Positions 34,072 through 42,907 are shown, counted from the first letter of the stretch. The stretch: 64,000 bases of DNA from DATBLY01 sp963705545 (GCA_963705545.1 CAVPJX010000001.1:992001-1056000), one strand, 5' to 3'. Program-made: numbers and translations. Notes: a model not told the origin generated them from the letters alone.

Positions 34072-35462
34072 CAGCCGCTCGCGTCGATGCAGTCGTCGGA
34101 CGAGGGCGTCTCCGATCCCCCGATCGGCTGCGGCCGGTAGCTCGGCGTCACGAAGACCGCTACCGACGCGCCGCCCAGGTCGTCCACCGGGACCAGCCGC
34201 AGGTCGGGGAAGTACCGCGCGACGACCTGAGCCTCGACCCCGCCCTCCGGCGTGTACGCGATCGCCGAGCCGCCGACGTCGGCCCCGAACGCCGCGTACG
34301 TGACGATCCCCGGGGTGACGTCGAACCCGCCCTCCGACAGGACCCGCTCGACCTCGTCCGCGGCGGTCGCCCGTCCGTGCTCGACGACGGGCACGCGGAT
34401 CGTCGCCTCCGAGGGCGGCGTCCCGGCGAGGTCGGTCCCGACCGATGGCAGCGGCCCACCGTCGCGGAGCGCGGCGAACAGATCCTCGGCGGCCGGGTCC
34501 ATACGGATCACCGACAGGCCGTCGATCGTCTCGCCCGTGCCGGACACGGCGCGGAAGTCGGCGGCGCCGGTGGTGATCCCCCGCAGCTGCCCCACGAGGT
34601 AGACGAGGTCGGCCGGCGAGAGCTCTCGGTCGCGCGTCATGTTGCGCAGGATCGGGTGGATCAGGGTCGGGACCCGGACGAGCTCGGACGGCTGCAGCAG
34701 CCGGTTGATCAAGGCCCGCAGGAACTGCTGCTGCCGGCTGATCCGAGCGAAGTCCGGCACGGTGTCGCACGGCAGGTGGCGGGTGCGGACGTACGCGAGC
34801 GCCTGGTACCCGTCGAGCGTCTGGCATCCGGCCTTCAGGTCGAGGCCGGCATTGATGTCGAACAGGTCGGTCGGGATGCACATCTCGACGCCGCCGAGGG
34901 CGTCGACCACGCCCTGGAACCCGCCGAGGTCGACGTACAGGAAGTGGTTGATCCGCAGCCCCGTCAGCTTGTGCAGGGTCTTGGCCACGAGCAGCGGGCC
35001 GCCGCCGTCGATCCCGCCCTCGAACGCGCTGTTGATCTTGCCGAACCCGTGGCCGGGGATGTCGACCCAGAGGTCGCGCGGGAACGACAGGATCACCACC
35101 TTCTGCCGCTTCGGGTCCGAATGGACGATCATGATCGTGTCCGAGCGGTTCTCGCCACCGATCACCTCGTCGCTGCCGAACTGCTCCTGCTGCTCGGGGG
35201 TGAGGTTCGAGCGTGAGTCGCTCCCGAGCAGGAGGTAGTTGCAGACGTTGCGGACGCATGGGCCGCCGACGTCCGGCGGCGCTTCGGCCGTCGAGCCACG
35301 CGCCTCGAACCCCCCGATCGTGCCTTCCCCCCTGGCCTGTTGATAGGCGGCGAGGCCGTACGCGGAGCCGGCGGCGATCAGCAGCGCGATCGTCGCCGAG
35401 ACGCCGACGAACAGCCGCGTGGCGCGGCCGTGCGGGTGCGGGGAGGGAGGCGGGCTCGCCAT
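34071..35462 (-). CDS. LytR-CpsA-Psr (LCP) family glycopolymer ligase
   Basis: Attaches undecaprenyl-linked polymers to peptidoglycan. ATG at 35462; 463 aa. One TM (ATRLFVGVSATIALLIAAGSAYGLAA, about 14-38). LCP core: NYLLLGSDSRSNL, RSDTIMIVHSDPKRQKVVILSFPRDLWVDIPGHGFGKINSAFEGG with the conserved Arg/Asp pairs, and LAYVRTRHLPCDTVPDFARISRQQQFLRAL. C-terminal LytR_C domain about 350-445. It leads the polysaccharide operon, so the exported glycan is probably linked to the wall by this protein. TACGCT 7 nt upstream of ATG suggests a leaderless transcript. Confidence 0.95.
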   Translation of the reverse strand: MASPPPSPHPHGRATRLFVGVSATIALLIAAGSAYGLAAYQQARGEGTIGGFEARGSTAEAPPDVGGPCVRNVCNYLLLGSDSRSNLTPEQQEQFGSDEVIGGENRSDTIMIVHSDPKRQKVVILSFPRDLWVDIPGHGFGKINSAFEGGIDGGGPLLVAKTLHKLTGLRINHFLYVDLGGFQGVVDALGGVEMCIPTDLFDINAGLDLKAGCQTLDGYQALAYVRTRHLPCDTVPDFARISRQQQFLRALINRLLQPSELVRVPTLIHPILRNMTRDRELSPADLVYLVGQLRGITTGAADFRAVSGTGETIDGLSVIRMDPAAEDLFAALRDGGPLPSVGTDLAGTPPSEATIRVPVVEHGRATAADEVERVLSEGGFDVTPGIVTYAAFGADVGGSAIAYTPEGGVEAQVVARYFPDLRLVPVDDLGGASVAVFVTPSYRPQPIGGSETPSSDDCIDASG

Positions 35463-35475
35463 CCGTTCCAGCGTA
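35463..35475 (-). promoter_or_regulatory. Probable leaderless -10 of the polysaccharide operon
   Basis: Minus strand TACGCT (35475-35470) lies 7 nt before the LCP start ATG. It fits the TANNNT-6-8-nt-start pattern of several other genes here; no good -35 was identified. Confidence 0.4.
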
Positions 35476-35583
35476 CCCGGGGGCTCGAGGGGTCCGTTCC
35501 ACGGCCCCTGTGATGTTCCTGTGGCGCGGCGAGCGACCGCTAGGATGGTCGTGGCGCGAGATGCGCAGGTCAGGAGCGGTGAG

Positions 35584-36432
35584 GTGGTCGGTGACCCGGT
35601 CAACGTGCTGTTGGTAGCGCTGGACGAACCGCTCCGGCGGGAGCTCGAGCTCGACGACGGGTGCGAGGTCGCCGCGGTGGCCACGTTCGAGGGAGCCCTC
35701 ACCGACGCGGCGGACCCCGATGCGATCGTGATCGACCTGCTCGGCCTGTCGCCGCTCGAGGTCGTGGAGGGTCTGCGGTCCGTCGCGCCCGATGCCGCGC
35801 TGATCGTCGTCACCTCGGCCGACGCCGCCGCCGACGGCGCGATCGCGATGCACGCGGGGGCGGAGGATCATCTGGTCCGCGGCTCCATCCCCGCCGGGCT
35901 GCTCCCGCGCGCCGTGCGCTACGCGGTGGGGATGCGACGGCTGCGGACCGACCTCGCCACGCAGGACGAGGCGACCGGACTCCCGAACCTCCGCGGGTTC
36001 CAGCCGATCGCCGAGCACCACCTGCGCATGGCCGACCGCGCCCGGACGCCCGTCGTGTTCCTGTTCGTCCGGCTCGAGGGGGCAGGGCCGGGGACGACCC
36101 CCGACGCCGTCGCGGTGGCGCGCGAGGCGGCCTCGATCGTGCTCGAGGCGGTGCGCGACTCCGACGTCCCGGCGCGGGTGGCTTCGGACACGTTCTGCAT
36201 CCTGCTCACGGGCGACGCGGCCGGGGCCGAGACGCTCGTGCTCTCCCGTCTCGTCGAGGCGATCGCCGTCCACAACGCCCGGCGGGACCGGCCTCGACCG
36301 CTCGCGCTCTCGGTGGGGAGCGCCCTGTACGAGCCCGGATCCACGGACGGGCCGGCGTCCCTGGCCCAGATCCTCGAGCAGGCCGATCGCCGGTTGGCGG
36401 AGCCGAGGCCCGACGAGCGATCCGACGCCTGA
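35584..36432 (+). CDS. Response-regulator/GGDEF-like protein with degenerate catalytic site
   Basis: GTG at 35584 is preferred: AGGAG sits 7 nt upstream and TAGGAT (35541-35546) is a good -10. An ATG at 35545 is also in frame. About 282 aa. Residues ~5-115 resemble a receiver domain (VNVLLVALDEP, DAIVIDLLGLSP, LIVVTSADAAADGAIAMHAGAEDHLVRG), although its phospho-Asp context is weak. The second half resembles GGDEF: DEATGLPNLRGFQPIAEHHL matches the DxLTGLxNRR entry, but the GG(D/E)EF loop is SDTFC, so cyclase activity is unlikely. It may be a sensor or a c-di-GMP-binding relic. It lies divergent from the LCP operon. Confidence 0.75.
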   Translation: MVGDPVNVLLVALDEPLRRELELDDGCEVAAVATFEGALTDAADPDAIVIDLLGLSPLEVVEGLRSVAPDAALIVVTSADAAADGAIAMHAGAEDHLVRGSIPAGLLPRAVRYAVGMRRLRTDLATQDEATGLPNLRGFQPIAEHHLRMADRARTPVVFLFVRLEGAGPGTTPDAVAVAREAASIVLEAVRDSDVPARVASDTFCILLTGDAAGAETLVLSRLVEAIAVHNARRDRPRPLALSVGSALYEPGSTDGPASLAQILEQADRRLAEPRPDERSDA

Positions 36433-36439
36433 TGGACGC

Positions 36440-36545
36440 GGCCTGAGTGCCCGGCCTGAGTGCCCGGCCTGAGTGCCCGGCCTGAGTGCCCGGCCTGAGT
36501 GCCCGGCCTGAGTGCCCGGCCTGAGTACGCCGGCCTGAGTACGCA
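36440..36545. repeat. Eight tandem 13/14-bp repeats
   Basis: Six exact copies of GGCCTGAGTGCCC (36440-36517) are followed by two 14-bp variants reading GGCCTGAGTACGCC and GGCCTGAGTACGCA (36518-36545). Each unit contains TGA; because 13 is not a multiple of three, stops fall in all plus-strand frames. It lies just after the GGDEF-like gene stop and about 90 nt before the next gene. Confidence 0.95.
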
Positions 36546-36595
36546 GGCTTTGCCCCGCCTTAATCCCGGGTTGCCCGGGCGCTTGGACGGATCCC

Positions 36596-36613
36596 CCTAG
36601 CGTGCTTGCTAGG
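36596..36613 (+). promoter_or_regulatory. Inverted repeat upstream of the small envelope gene
   Basis: CCTAGC, GTGCTT, GCTAGG: perfect 6-bp arms with a 6-nt spacer, 10 nt before the ribosome-binding site AAGGAGGA (36623-36630) of the gene at 36637. It could be an operator over the promoter or a leader hairpin. Confidence 0.45.
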
Positions 36614-36636
36614 AACTCCACGAAGGAGGACGTGCC

Positions 36637-36978
36637 ATGAACAAGCGCTCCGCGATCACCGTCGCCCTCGGGCTCGTCGCGGCCCTCGTGGTCGGCGGCG
36701 TCGGGCTCACGATGGGGATGACGGGCCCGGCACCCAGCCTCGCCTCGGTGCGCGACCCGGCCCCGAAGGTCCGGACGATCCACCGAACGGTCACCGTGCA
36801 CAGGCCGGCCGCCGCGTCGGCTGCGACCGTCGTCGGCACGGCGCCGACCGCCTCCATGAGCGCCGGCGCCCAAGGCGATGACGGATACGAGGACGAGGGC
36901 TACGAGGACGAGGGCTATGGAGAGGACCACGGCGGCTCGAGCCACGAAGGCGAGGACCACGGGGGCGAAGATGACTGA
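36637..36978 (+). CDS. Small membrane-anchored/secreted protein with acidic repeat tail, 113 aa
   Basis: ATG at 36637 with a strong ribosome-binding site. N-terminal signal/anchor MNKRSAITVALGLVAALVVGG. The middle is Ala/Pro/Thr/Val-rich (VRTIHRTVTVHRPAAASAATVV). The tail is acidic and His/Gly-rich, with GYEDEGYEDEGYGEDHGG and HEGEDHGGEDD, a repeat that could bind metal ions. No family recognised. It overlaps the next small gene by 8 nt and lies in the same run as ApbE and a ferric-reductase-like protein, so a role in extracytoplasmic redox or metal handling is possible. Confidence 0.78.
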   Translation: MNKRSAITVALGLVAALVVGGVGLTMGMTGPAPSLASVRDPAPKVRTIHRTVTVHRPAAASAATVVGTAPTASMSAGAQGDDGYEDEGYEDEGYGEDHGGSSHEGEDHGGEDD

Positions 36979-37282
36979 GGCTCGCCCCCGCCGGCGCTGG
37001 CCGAAGCGTGCGGTCCGGGCCCTCGCCTGGAGCGCCGCGGGCGCGGCGTTCCTGACCGGTCTCGGGGCCCTCGGGGCGGCGCCGCAGCCCTTCGGCGCCG
37101 CCGCAGCGGCGCCGATCCGTCAGAAGGTGATCATCCGGCGGATCGTCAAGCGCGTGGTGATCGTCGACCCGGTCCAAGCACCGGTCACGATCCCGGCGAC
37201 GTCCTCGACGTCGACCGGCCAGGCCCCGAGCGTTCCCGCGCCCGCCCCCGCACCGGCTCCCACGTCGTCGGGAGGTTCGTAG
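36971..37282 (+). CDS. Small membrane protein, 103 aa
   Basis: ATG at 36971 overlaps the preceding stop (ATGACTGA). Basic N-terminus (MTEARPRRRWPKRAVR), one TM or signal segment (ALAWSAAGAAFLTGLGALGAA), then a basic/Val-rich segment IRQKVIIRRIVKRVVIVDP and a Pro/Ala/Ser-rich low-complexity tail. It resembles the HRTVTVHRP segment of its neighbour in composition. Function unknown; ends 2 nt before apbE, so translationally linked to it. Confidence 0.72.
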   Translation: MTEARPRRRWPKRAVRALAWSAAGAAFLTGLGALGAAPQPFGAAAAAPIRQKVIIRRIVKRVVIVDPVQAPVTIPATSSTSTGQAPSVPAPAPAPAPTSSGGS

Positions 37283-37284
37283 GG

Positions 37285-38175
37285 ATGAGCACCGAGACGT
37301 TCCTGCGCTCCGCGTTCCGCGCGATGGGGACCGACGTCACCGTCCTCACGCCGATCGCCGCGCACGAGGAGGCTCTCGGGCGCGTCCGCGAGACGTTCGA
37401 GACGGAGGAGCAGCGCTACTCCCGCTTCCGCGACGACAGCGAGCTCTCGCACGTGAACCGAGCCGCCGGTTCGTGGTGCCGGATCTCGGCTGGCTTCGAG
37501 GCCCTCCTGCGCTTCGCGACCGGCCAGGCGCGGATCACCGCGGGACGGTTCGACCCGACGCTGCTGGCGGCGGTCCGATCGGCCGGGTACGACCGCGACT
37601 TCGCCGAGCTCGCGCGCGGTCCGGGCAGGCCGATGGGAGCACGCGTGCCGGGCGGCGGCTGGCGGACGATCCGTATCGAGCCGGGCCGCGTCCTGATCCC
37701 GGACGGGATCGGGATCGACCTCGGCGGGGTCGCGAAGGGCTGGACCGTGGACCTGGCGGCGGCCGCCGCGCTCGAGGCGGGGGTCGCCTGGGCACTCGTC
37801 AACGCGGGAGGGGACCTGCGGATCGCGGGAGAGGCCCCCCCGCTCGAGGTGGCGATCGAGGACCCCGCCGATCGCTCGGCCGAGGCGCTGCGCGTGCGGC
37901 TCGCGGCCGGAGGCCTGGCGACGTCGTCGATCCGTGTCCGCGCCTGGGGCGACGGTCGCCATCACCTGATCGATCCGTCGACGGGTGCGCCGGCCGACGA
38001 CGCGGTGATCCAGGCGAGCGTCTGGGCGGCCACGTGCGCCGAGGCCGAGACCCTCGCGACGTGGGTCTTGCTCACCGGGCGCTCGGCGCTCGACCGCGTG
38101 GCGGGGGCGATCGTCACGCGCGACGGCGACCTGGTCACGAGCTTCCCCGCCGCCGCACGGGAGGCCGCCGCATGA
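37285..38175 (+). CDS. apbE: FAD:protein FMN transferase
   Basis: Covalently attaches FMN from FAD to Thr/Ser in flavoproteins outside the membrane. ATG at 37285; 296 aa. Family pattern: FRAMGTDVTVLTP, ETEEQRYSRFRDDSELSHVNR, DPTLLAAVRSAGYDRDF, then IDLGGVAKGWTVDLAAAAAL, ALVNAGGDLRI, GGLATSSIRVRAWGDGRHHLIDPSTGAP. The metal-binding region is intact. No FMN-acceptor motif (D-G-x-T-S/T-A-T type) is visible in the adjacent small proteins, so its substrate may be elsewhere. ATGA overlap with the ferric-reductase-like gene. Confidence 0.94.
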   Translation: MSTETFLRSAFRAMGTDVTVLTPIAAHEEALGRVRETFETEEQRYSRFRDDSELSHVNRAAGSWCRISAGFEALLRFATGQARITAGRFDPTLLAAVRSAGYDRDFAELARGPGRPMGARVPGGGWRTIRIEPGRVLIPDGIGIDLGGVAKGWTVDLAAAAALEAGVAWALVNAGGDLRIAGEAPPLEVAIEDPADRSAEALRVRLAAGGLATSSIRVRAWGDGRHHLIDPSTGAPADDAVIQASVWAATCAEAETLATWVLLTGRSALDRVAGAIVTRDGDLVTSFPAAAREAAA

Positions 38176-38738
38176 GCACGTGGATCGTCCTTCGGGCGGC
38201 CGGGATCGGCGCCTACGTCGCGCTGTTCCTGGCCGTCGCCTGGGGGCTGATCGGGACCACCTCGCTCGTCGCGAAGCGCATCTCGAAGCCGTCCGCGAAC
38301 ACCTTCCACGGCGTGGTCGCGGCCGCCGGGTTCGTCCTGCTCCTCGTGCACCTGGGCGGCCTGCTGATCGACCGGTTCGTCCCGTTCGGGATCTGGGACG
38401 TGACGATCCCGATGCGGTCGACCTTCCGGCCGGTCGCGATCACCGCCGGGATCCTCGCGATGTACGGGATGGCGATCGTCCTCGCGTCGTCGTGGGCCCG
38501 CAAGCGCGTGGGCACGACGTGGTGGCGGCGGATCCATCAGCTCTCGGTGCCGATCTTCACGCTCGCGCTCTTGCACGGCGTGTTCGCCGGCACCGACACC
38601 GAGCGGCCGTGGATGTCCTGGCTCTACGCCGCGACGGGCCTCGTCACGCTGTTCCTGGTGATCGTGCGCGGGCTGACGGCGGGCTACCGCGCGCCGAGAC
38701 CCGCACGCCCGGCGCCGGTCACGCCGGAGGCTGGCTGA
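38172..38738 (+). CDS. Ferric-reductase-like (YedZ/FRD) transmembrane protein
   Basis: ATG at 38172 overlaps the apbE stop; 188 aa. About five or six TM helices: WIVLRAAGIGAYVALFLAVAWGLIG, FHGVVAAAGFVLLLVHLGGLLID, FRPVAITAGILAMYGMAIVLAS, RRIHQLSVPIFTLALLHGVFAGTD, WLYAATGLVTLFLVIV. His residues in FHGV, LVHLGG, RIHQL and LLHGV are placed to ligate two b-type hemes. Next to ApbE this suggests transmembrane electron flow to an FMN-bearing partner. Its 3' end overlaps the convergent CBS gene by 20 nt. Confidence 0.87.
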   Translation: MSTWIVLRAAGIGAYVALFLAVAWGLIGTTSLVAKRISKPSANTFHGVVAAAGFVLLLVHLGGLLIDRFVPFGIWDVTIPMRSTFRPVAITAGILAMYGMAIVLASSWARKRVGTTWWRRIHQLSVPIFTLALLHGVFAGTDTERPWMSWLYAATGLVTLFLVIVRGLTAGYRAPRPARPAPVTPEAG

Positions 38739-39408
38739 GCCCGGCGTCGAGGAACAGGTCCGCCGACGCCACGTCGTCGACCTCCCAGACCAGGTGATCG
38801 TCGACCTTCACGACGCCGGGGACATGTCCGGTCCGCGCGACGACCCCTTCGGCTTGCGAGCGGAGCTCGACCTCGCCCTCCAGATGCACGCGGCCCTCGT
38901 GCACCGTGATGTCGATCGCGTCCGGAGGAAGGAAGAGCTCGGCGCCGAGCGCCCGCCGCACACCATCGGCGATCTCGTCGTCGCCGAGGAGGAAGGCCGC
39001 GAGCAGGTCCACGCGCGAGACGATCCCCACGACGTGTCCCTCGGGATCGACGACGGGGAGCCGGGCCACCTTGTTCTCGTGCATCCGGTGGACCGCGTCC
39101 AGGAGCGACGCCTCCGGCTCGATCGTCACGGCCGGGCTCGTCATCACCTCGCCGGCCGTGTCGCCCCGGGTCACCTTCCCCGGACGCGCATCACGGGCCG
39201 AGGAGGGGACGGGGTCCAGGAACTCGATCTCCTCGCGCAGCAGCAGGTCGGACTCGGACACGAGCCCGACGATCGTGCGGTCCGCATCCAGGACGGGCAG
39301 GGCGCTCACGCGGAACTCGCGCATCAAGCGAACGAGCTCCGGGAAGGGATCCTCGGCGTGGGCGACCGCCACCGTCCGCGTCATGACGTCCAGCACCCTC
39401 TGGGTCAT
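38719..39408 (-). CDS. CBS-domain pair with C-terminal BON domain
   Basis: ATG at 39408 with GGAGGTGA upstream; 229 aa. CBS 1: VLDVMTRTVAVAHAEDPFPELVRLMREFRVSALPVLDADRTIVGLVSESDLL. CBS 2: AGEVMTSPAVTIEPEASLLDAVHRMHENKVARLPVVDPEGHVVGIVSRVDLL. BON-like end (about 160-215): IADGVRRALGAELFLPPDAIDITVHEGRVHLEGEVELRSQAEG. CBS pairs sense adenosyl nucleotides; BON domains bind phospholipid or help oligomerise. This fusion is common in actinobacteria and is often stress-linked. It lies 126 nt upstream of the aconitase stop, same strand. Confidence 0.9.
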   Translation of the reverse strand: MTQRVLDVMTRTVAVAHAEDPFPELVRLMREFRVSALPVLDADRTIVGLVSESDLLLREEIEFLDPVPSSARDARPGKVTRGDTAGEVMTSPAVTIEPEASLLDAVHRMHENKVARLPVVDPEGHVVGIVSRVDLLAAFLLGDDEIADGVRRALGAELFLPPDAIDITVHEGRVHLEGEVELRSQAEGVVARTGHVPGVVKVDDHLVWEVDDVASADLFLDAGLSQPPA

Positions 39409-39534
39409 GGCTGTCACCTCCCGTTCAGAAGAAGGTACCCCTCCGGGGAGCATTCGACCCAGGGGCGTTCGGGGGTTCAGGCCCGGGACCATCGGCCCCG
39501 GCCGCGCCGACCTGCGCTGGGGCGGGGCGGCCGC

Positions 39535-42263
39535 CTATCCGGCGAGCATCTGGCGGAGCACCAGCCTGAGGATCCCGCCGTTCGCGAAGTACTCGAGCTC
39601 GGCGGCTCCGTCGATCCGGACCGTGGCCGGGAACGTCGCGGCGGTCCCGTCCTCGCCGAGCGCCTCGACCGTGACGCGCATGCCGGCAGACACCCCCGCG
39701 TCGAGGCCCCGCACCGCGAACGTCTCGCGCCCCGTGAGCCCGAGCGACGCGGCCGAGTCACCGGCGACGAACTCGAGCGGCAGGATGCCCATCCCGACGA
39801 GGTTGCTGCGGTGGATCCGCTCGAAGCTCTCGGCGATCGCGAACCGGACGCCGAGGAGCAACGGACCCTTCGCCGCCCAGTCGCGCGACGAGCCGCTGCC
39901 GTACTCCTTGCCGGCGATCACACCGAGCGGCACGCCCTCGTCGGCGTAGCGGCCCGACGCCGCGAACACGGTCATCGTGTCCCCGCTCGGCCGGTGCGTC
40001 GTCCACGGGCCCTCGGTCCCCGGCGCGAGCTCGTTCCGCAACCGGATGTTCGCGAACGTGCCGCGCGCCATCACCTCGAAGTTGCCGCGCCGTGCACCGT
40101 AGCTGTTGAACGCCGCCGGCGGCACGCCTTTCGCCTGGAGGAACTCCCCCGCGGGCGAATCGGCCTTGATCGAGCCGGCCGGCGAGATGTGGTCGGTCGT
40201 GATCGAGTCGCCGACCTTCACCAGGATCCGGGCGCCCTCGATGTCGCCGGCGCCGGCCTCGGGACGGTCGAGCCCCTCGAAGAACGGCGGCTCTTGGACG
40301 TAGGTCGAGGTCGGGTCCCACGCGTACATCGGGCCGGTCGGGGCCGGCAGCGCGTTCCAGTGCTCGTCGCCGTCCCAGATCCGGGCGTACTGCTCGCGGA
40401 ACTGCTCCGGCTCGACGGCCGTGGCGATCGCGTCCGCGACCTCCCGTGGCGTCGGCCACAGGTCGCGCAGGTACACCGGCCCGTTCGCGCCCTGCCCGAT
40501 CGGGTCGGCGCGTCAGGTCGAGCTGCACGGTGCCGGACAGCGCGTAGGCGACGCACAGGGGCGGCGAGGCCAGGTAGCTCGCGCGCACCTGCGGGTGGAT
40601 CCGCCCTTCGAAGTTCCGGTTGCCGGAGAGCACGGCCACCACGTTCAGGTCGCCCGCCTCGACGGCGGCCGACACATCGTCCGGCAGCGGCCCCGAGTTC
40701 CCGATGCACGTCGTGCAGCCGTAGCCGACCAGCGCGAACCCGAGCTTGTCGAGGTACGGCGTGAGGCCGGCGCGATCGAGGTACTCGGTCACGACGCGCG
40801 AGCCCGGCGCGAGACTCGTCTTGACCCACGGCCTCACATCGAGCCCCGCCTCGACCGCCTTCTTCGCCAGGAGCCCCGCCGCGAGCATCACCGACGGGTT
40901 CGACGTGTTCGTGCAGCTGGTGATCGCGGCGATCACGACCGAGCCGTGGCCGACGGACTCCCCGTCCAGCCGGACCGGCGGCGCGTCCGGGTCGATCGTC
41001 CCGTCGGTGTCGACGGCCACCTCGGAAGAGCCGCCCTCCTCCACCCACCGGCCGACCTCGGTCGGCTTCGGATCGGGCTCGAGGCCGTCGCGGAACGCGG
41101 CGACGAACGAACCCCAGACGCCCTGCAGGGGAACGCGGTCCTGCGGGCGCTTCGGCCCGGCGACCGAGGGCACGATCGCGGACAGATCGAGCTCGAGGAC
41201 CTCGCTGAAGACCGGCTCGGGATCGCCGTCGGCTCGGAAGAGGCCCTGCTCCTTCGCGTAGCGATCGACCAGGTCCACGCGGTCGTCACGTCCCGTGAAC
41301 GCCAGGTACCGGAGCGTCTCGGCGTCGATCGGGAAGTACGAGGACGTGGCTCCGTACTCCGGGCACATGTTCGACAGCGTCGCGCGGTCGGCGATCGAGA
41401 GCGACGAGAGCCCGTCGCCGAAGAACTCGACGAACCGCGCGACCACGCCATGTGCGCGCAGCATCTCGGTGAGGGTCAGCACGAGGTCCGTCGCCGTCGT
41501 CCCGGCGGGCAGCGCGCCCACGATCCGGATCCCGACGACGTCCGGCTGCGGCAGGAAGATCGGCTGCCCGAGCATCGCCGCCTCGGCCTCGATCCCGCCG
41601 ACGCCCCAGCCGAGCACGCCGAGGCCGTTGATCATCGTGGTGTGCGAGTCGGTCCCCACGACCGTGTCGGGGAACGCGACGCCGTCGCGAACCGTCACGA
41701 CCTGTCCGAGGTGCTCGAGGTTCACCTGGTGGCAGATCCCGGCGCCCGGCGGCACGACGCGCAGGCCGTCGAACGCCTGCTGCGCCCAGCGGAGCAGGGC
41801 GTAGCGCTCGGCGTTGCGCTCGGTACTCCCACTCGATGTTGGCCGCGTATGCCCCCTCGCTCCGGAAGAGGTCGACCTGCACGGAGTGGTCGATGATCAG
41901 GTCGGCCGGCACCAGCGGGTTCACCTTCGCGGGGTCGCCGCCGGAGCGCGCCATCGCCGAGCGCATCGCGGCGAGGTCGACGACCGCGGGGACGCCGGTG
42001 AGGTCCTGCATCAGCACCCGGCCCGGCATGAACGCGATGTCGCTCGCCGGACCCGGCCACGCGGCCAGGGCTCGCACGTCGTCGTCGGACACGTCGCGCG
42101 TGCCGGCGCGGCGCAGCAGGTTCTCGAGGAGGATCAGGACGGTCTTCGGCAGGCGCGCCAGGTCGCCGACGCCTTGGTCGGTGAGCCAGCTCAGGCGGTG
42201 CAGATCGACGGCGCCGTCGGCGGTCTCGAGCGAGCCGCGGGCGCCGGCAAGTTCGGAGGTCAT
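39535..42263 (-). CDS. acnA: Aconitate hydratase A, interrupted by two single-base frameshifts
   Basis: TCA-cycle aconitase. ATG at 42263. The N-terminus (LHRLSWLTDQGVGDLARLPKTVLILLENLLRR) is in one frame to NIEWEY at about 41820. A single extra base there shifts to the frame encoding PPGAGICHQVNLEHLG, VVGTDSHTTMINGLGVLGWGVGG, ITSCTNTSNPSVML and YGCTTCIGNSG (the three cluster Cys). A second extra base near 40505 shifts to VYLRDLWPTPREVADAI and KEYGSGSSRDWAAKGP. Removing both bases gives 908 aa with EYRRNAERYALL and RDPIGQGANGP restored at the joins, exactly the family consensus. The enzyme is probably functional and the breaks are likely sequence errors. Confidence 0.9.
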
Positions 42264-42359
42264 CGTTGCGTCGTTCCCCTTCGTCGCGAGACGGCCCTTC
42301 CATCCTCCCACGCAGACGGGTGCTGCGTCGGGTGGTTCGCGTCGGCGCCGCGCGTCGGT

Positions 42360-42868
42360 CTTGATCGCTTCCTTGTGCTCCATCCGCGCCGCGCGGCGGA
42401 GCTTCGCCTCGCGCTGACGTCGCTGCTCGGTCTCGGTCTCGGCGACGATCGGCGGCACCGGCGCGGGCTGTCCGTCCTCGTCGATCGCGACGAACACCAG
42501 GTACGCGCTCGCGGCGTGCACCTTCCGGCCGGTGATCGGGTTCTCGGCCTCGACGCGGACGCCGCACTCCATCGACGTGGTGCCGACGTCGTTCACGGAC
42601 GCGTGCAGCGTCAGGACCTCGCCGATGTGCACCGGCTCCAGGAACGTCATCTCGTCGAGCGAGACCGTCACGCCAGGCCCTCGGCGTGCCGGATCGCGGC
42701 GAGCGCCGCGGCCGTGTCGACCAGGCGCATCACGACGCCGCCGTGCACGTTGCCGGCGACGTTCGCGTCGGTGACCTCCATCATCTGCGTGAGCGTCACG
42801 CGCGAGGCGGAGGCCGGCTTCGGGGCGCGGGTCGACCCCTCGGGCGCAGGCTCGGTCATCGCGGGCAT
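42360..42868 (-). CDS. Acyl-CoA thioesterase, hotdog fold (frameshifted)
   Basis: ATG at 42868. First part ASRVTLTQMMEVTDANVAGNVHGGVVMRLVDTAAALAAIRHAEGLA, with the YciA-type NVHGG motif and active-site Asp, ends at TGA 42670-42668. The next frame continues as VTVSLDEMTFLEPVHIGEVLTLHASVNDVGTTSMECGVRVEAENP and HAASAYLVFVAIDEDG. One missing base at the join (GCG-GTG) gives a continuous hotdog domain. Downstream, the second frame stays open into aconitase with no stop, so the true 3' end is uncertain (domain ends about 42360). Substrate unknown; beside the TCA and fatty-acid genes. Confidence 0.78.
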
Positions 42869-42895
42869 CCTACGTCCGCGATGCAGGGCGGCCGC

Positions 42896-42907
42896 TACGC
42901 TGGCCCG
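42896..42907 (+). promoter_or_regulatory. Leaderless -10 of the lipoprotein gene
   Basis: TACGCT (42896-42901) followed by 6 nt and the ATG at 42908; same hexamer and spacing class as the cofD and LCP genes. Confidence 0.45.

Noticed and set aside
36440..36545. CRISPR array.
   Set aside because: Units are contiguous with no spacers and no cas genes nearby.
41286..42671. A fused thioesterase-aconitase protein.
   Set aside because: The linker has no domain character, aconitase has its own ATG at 42263, and the frame relation is disturbed by nearby indels.
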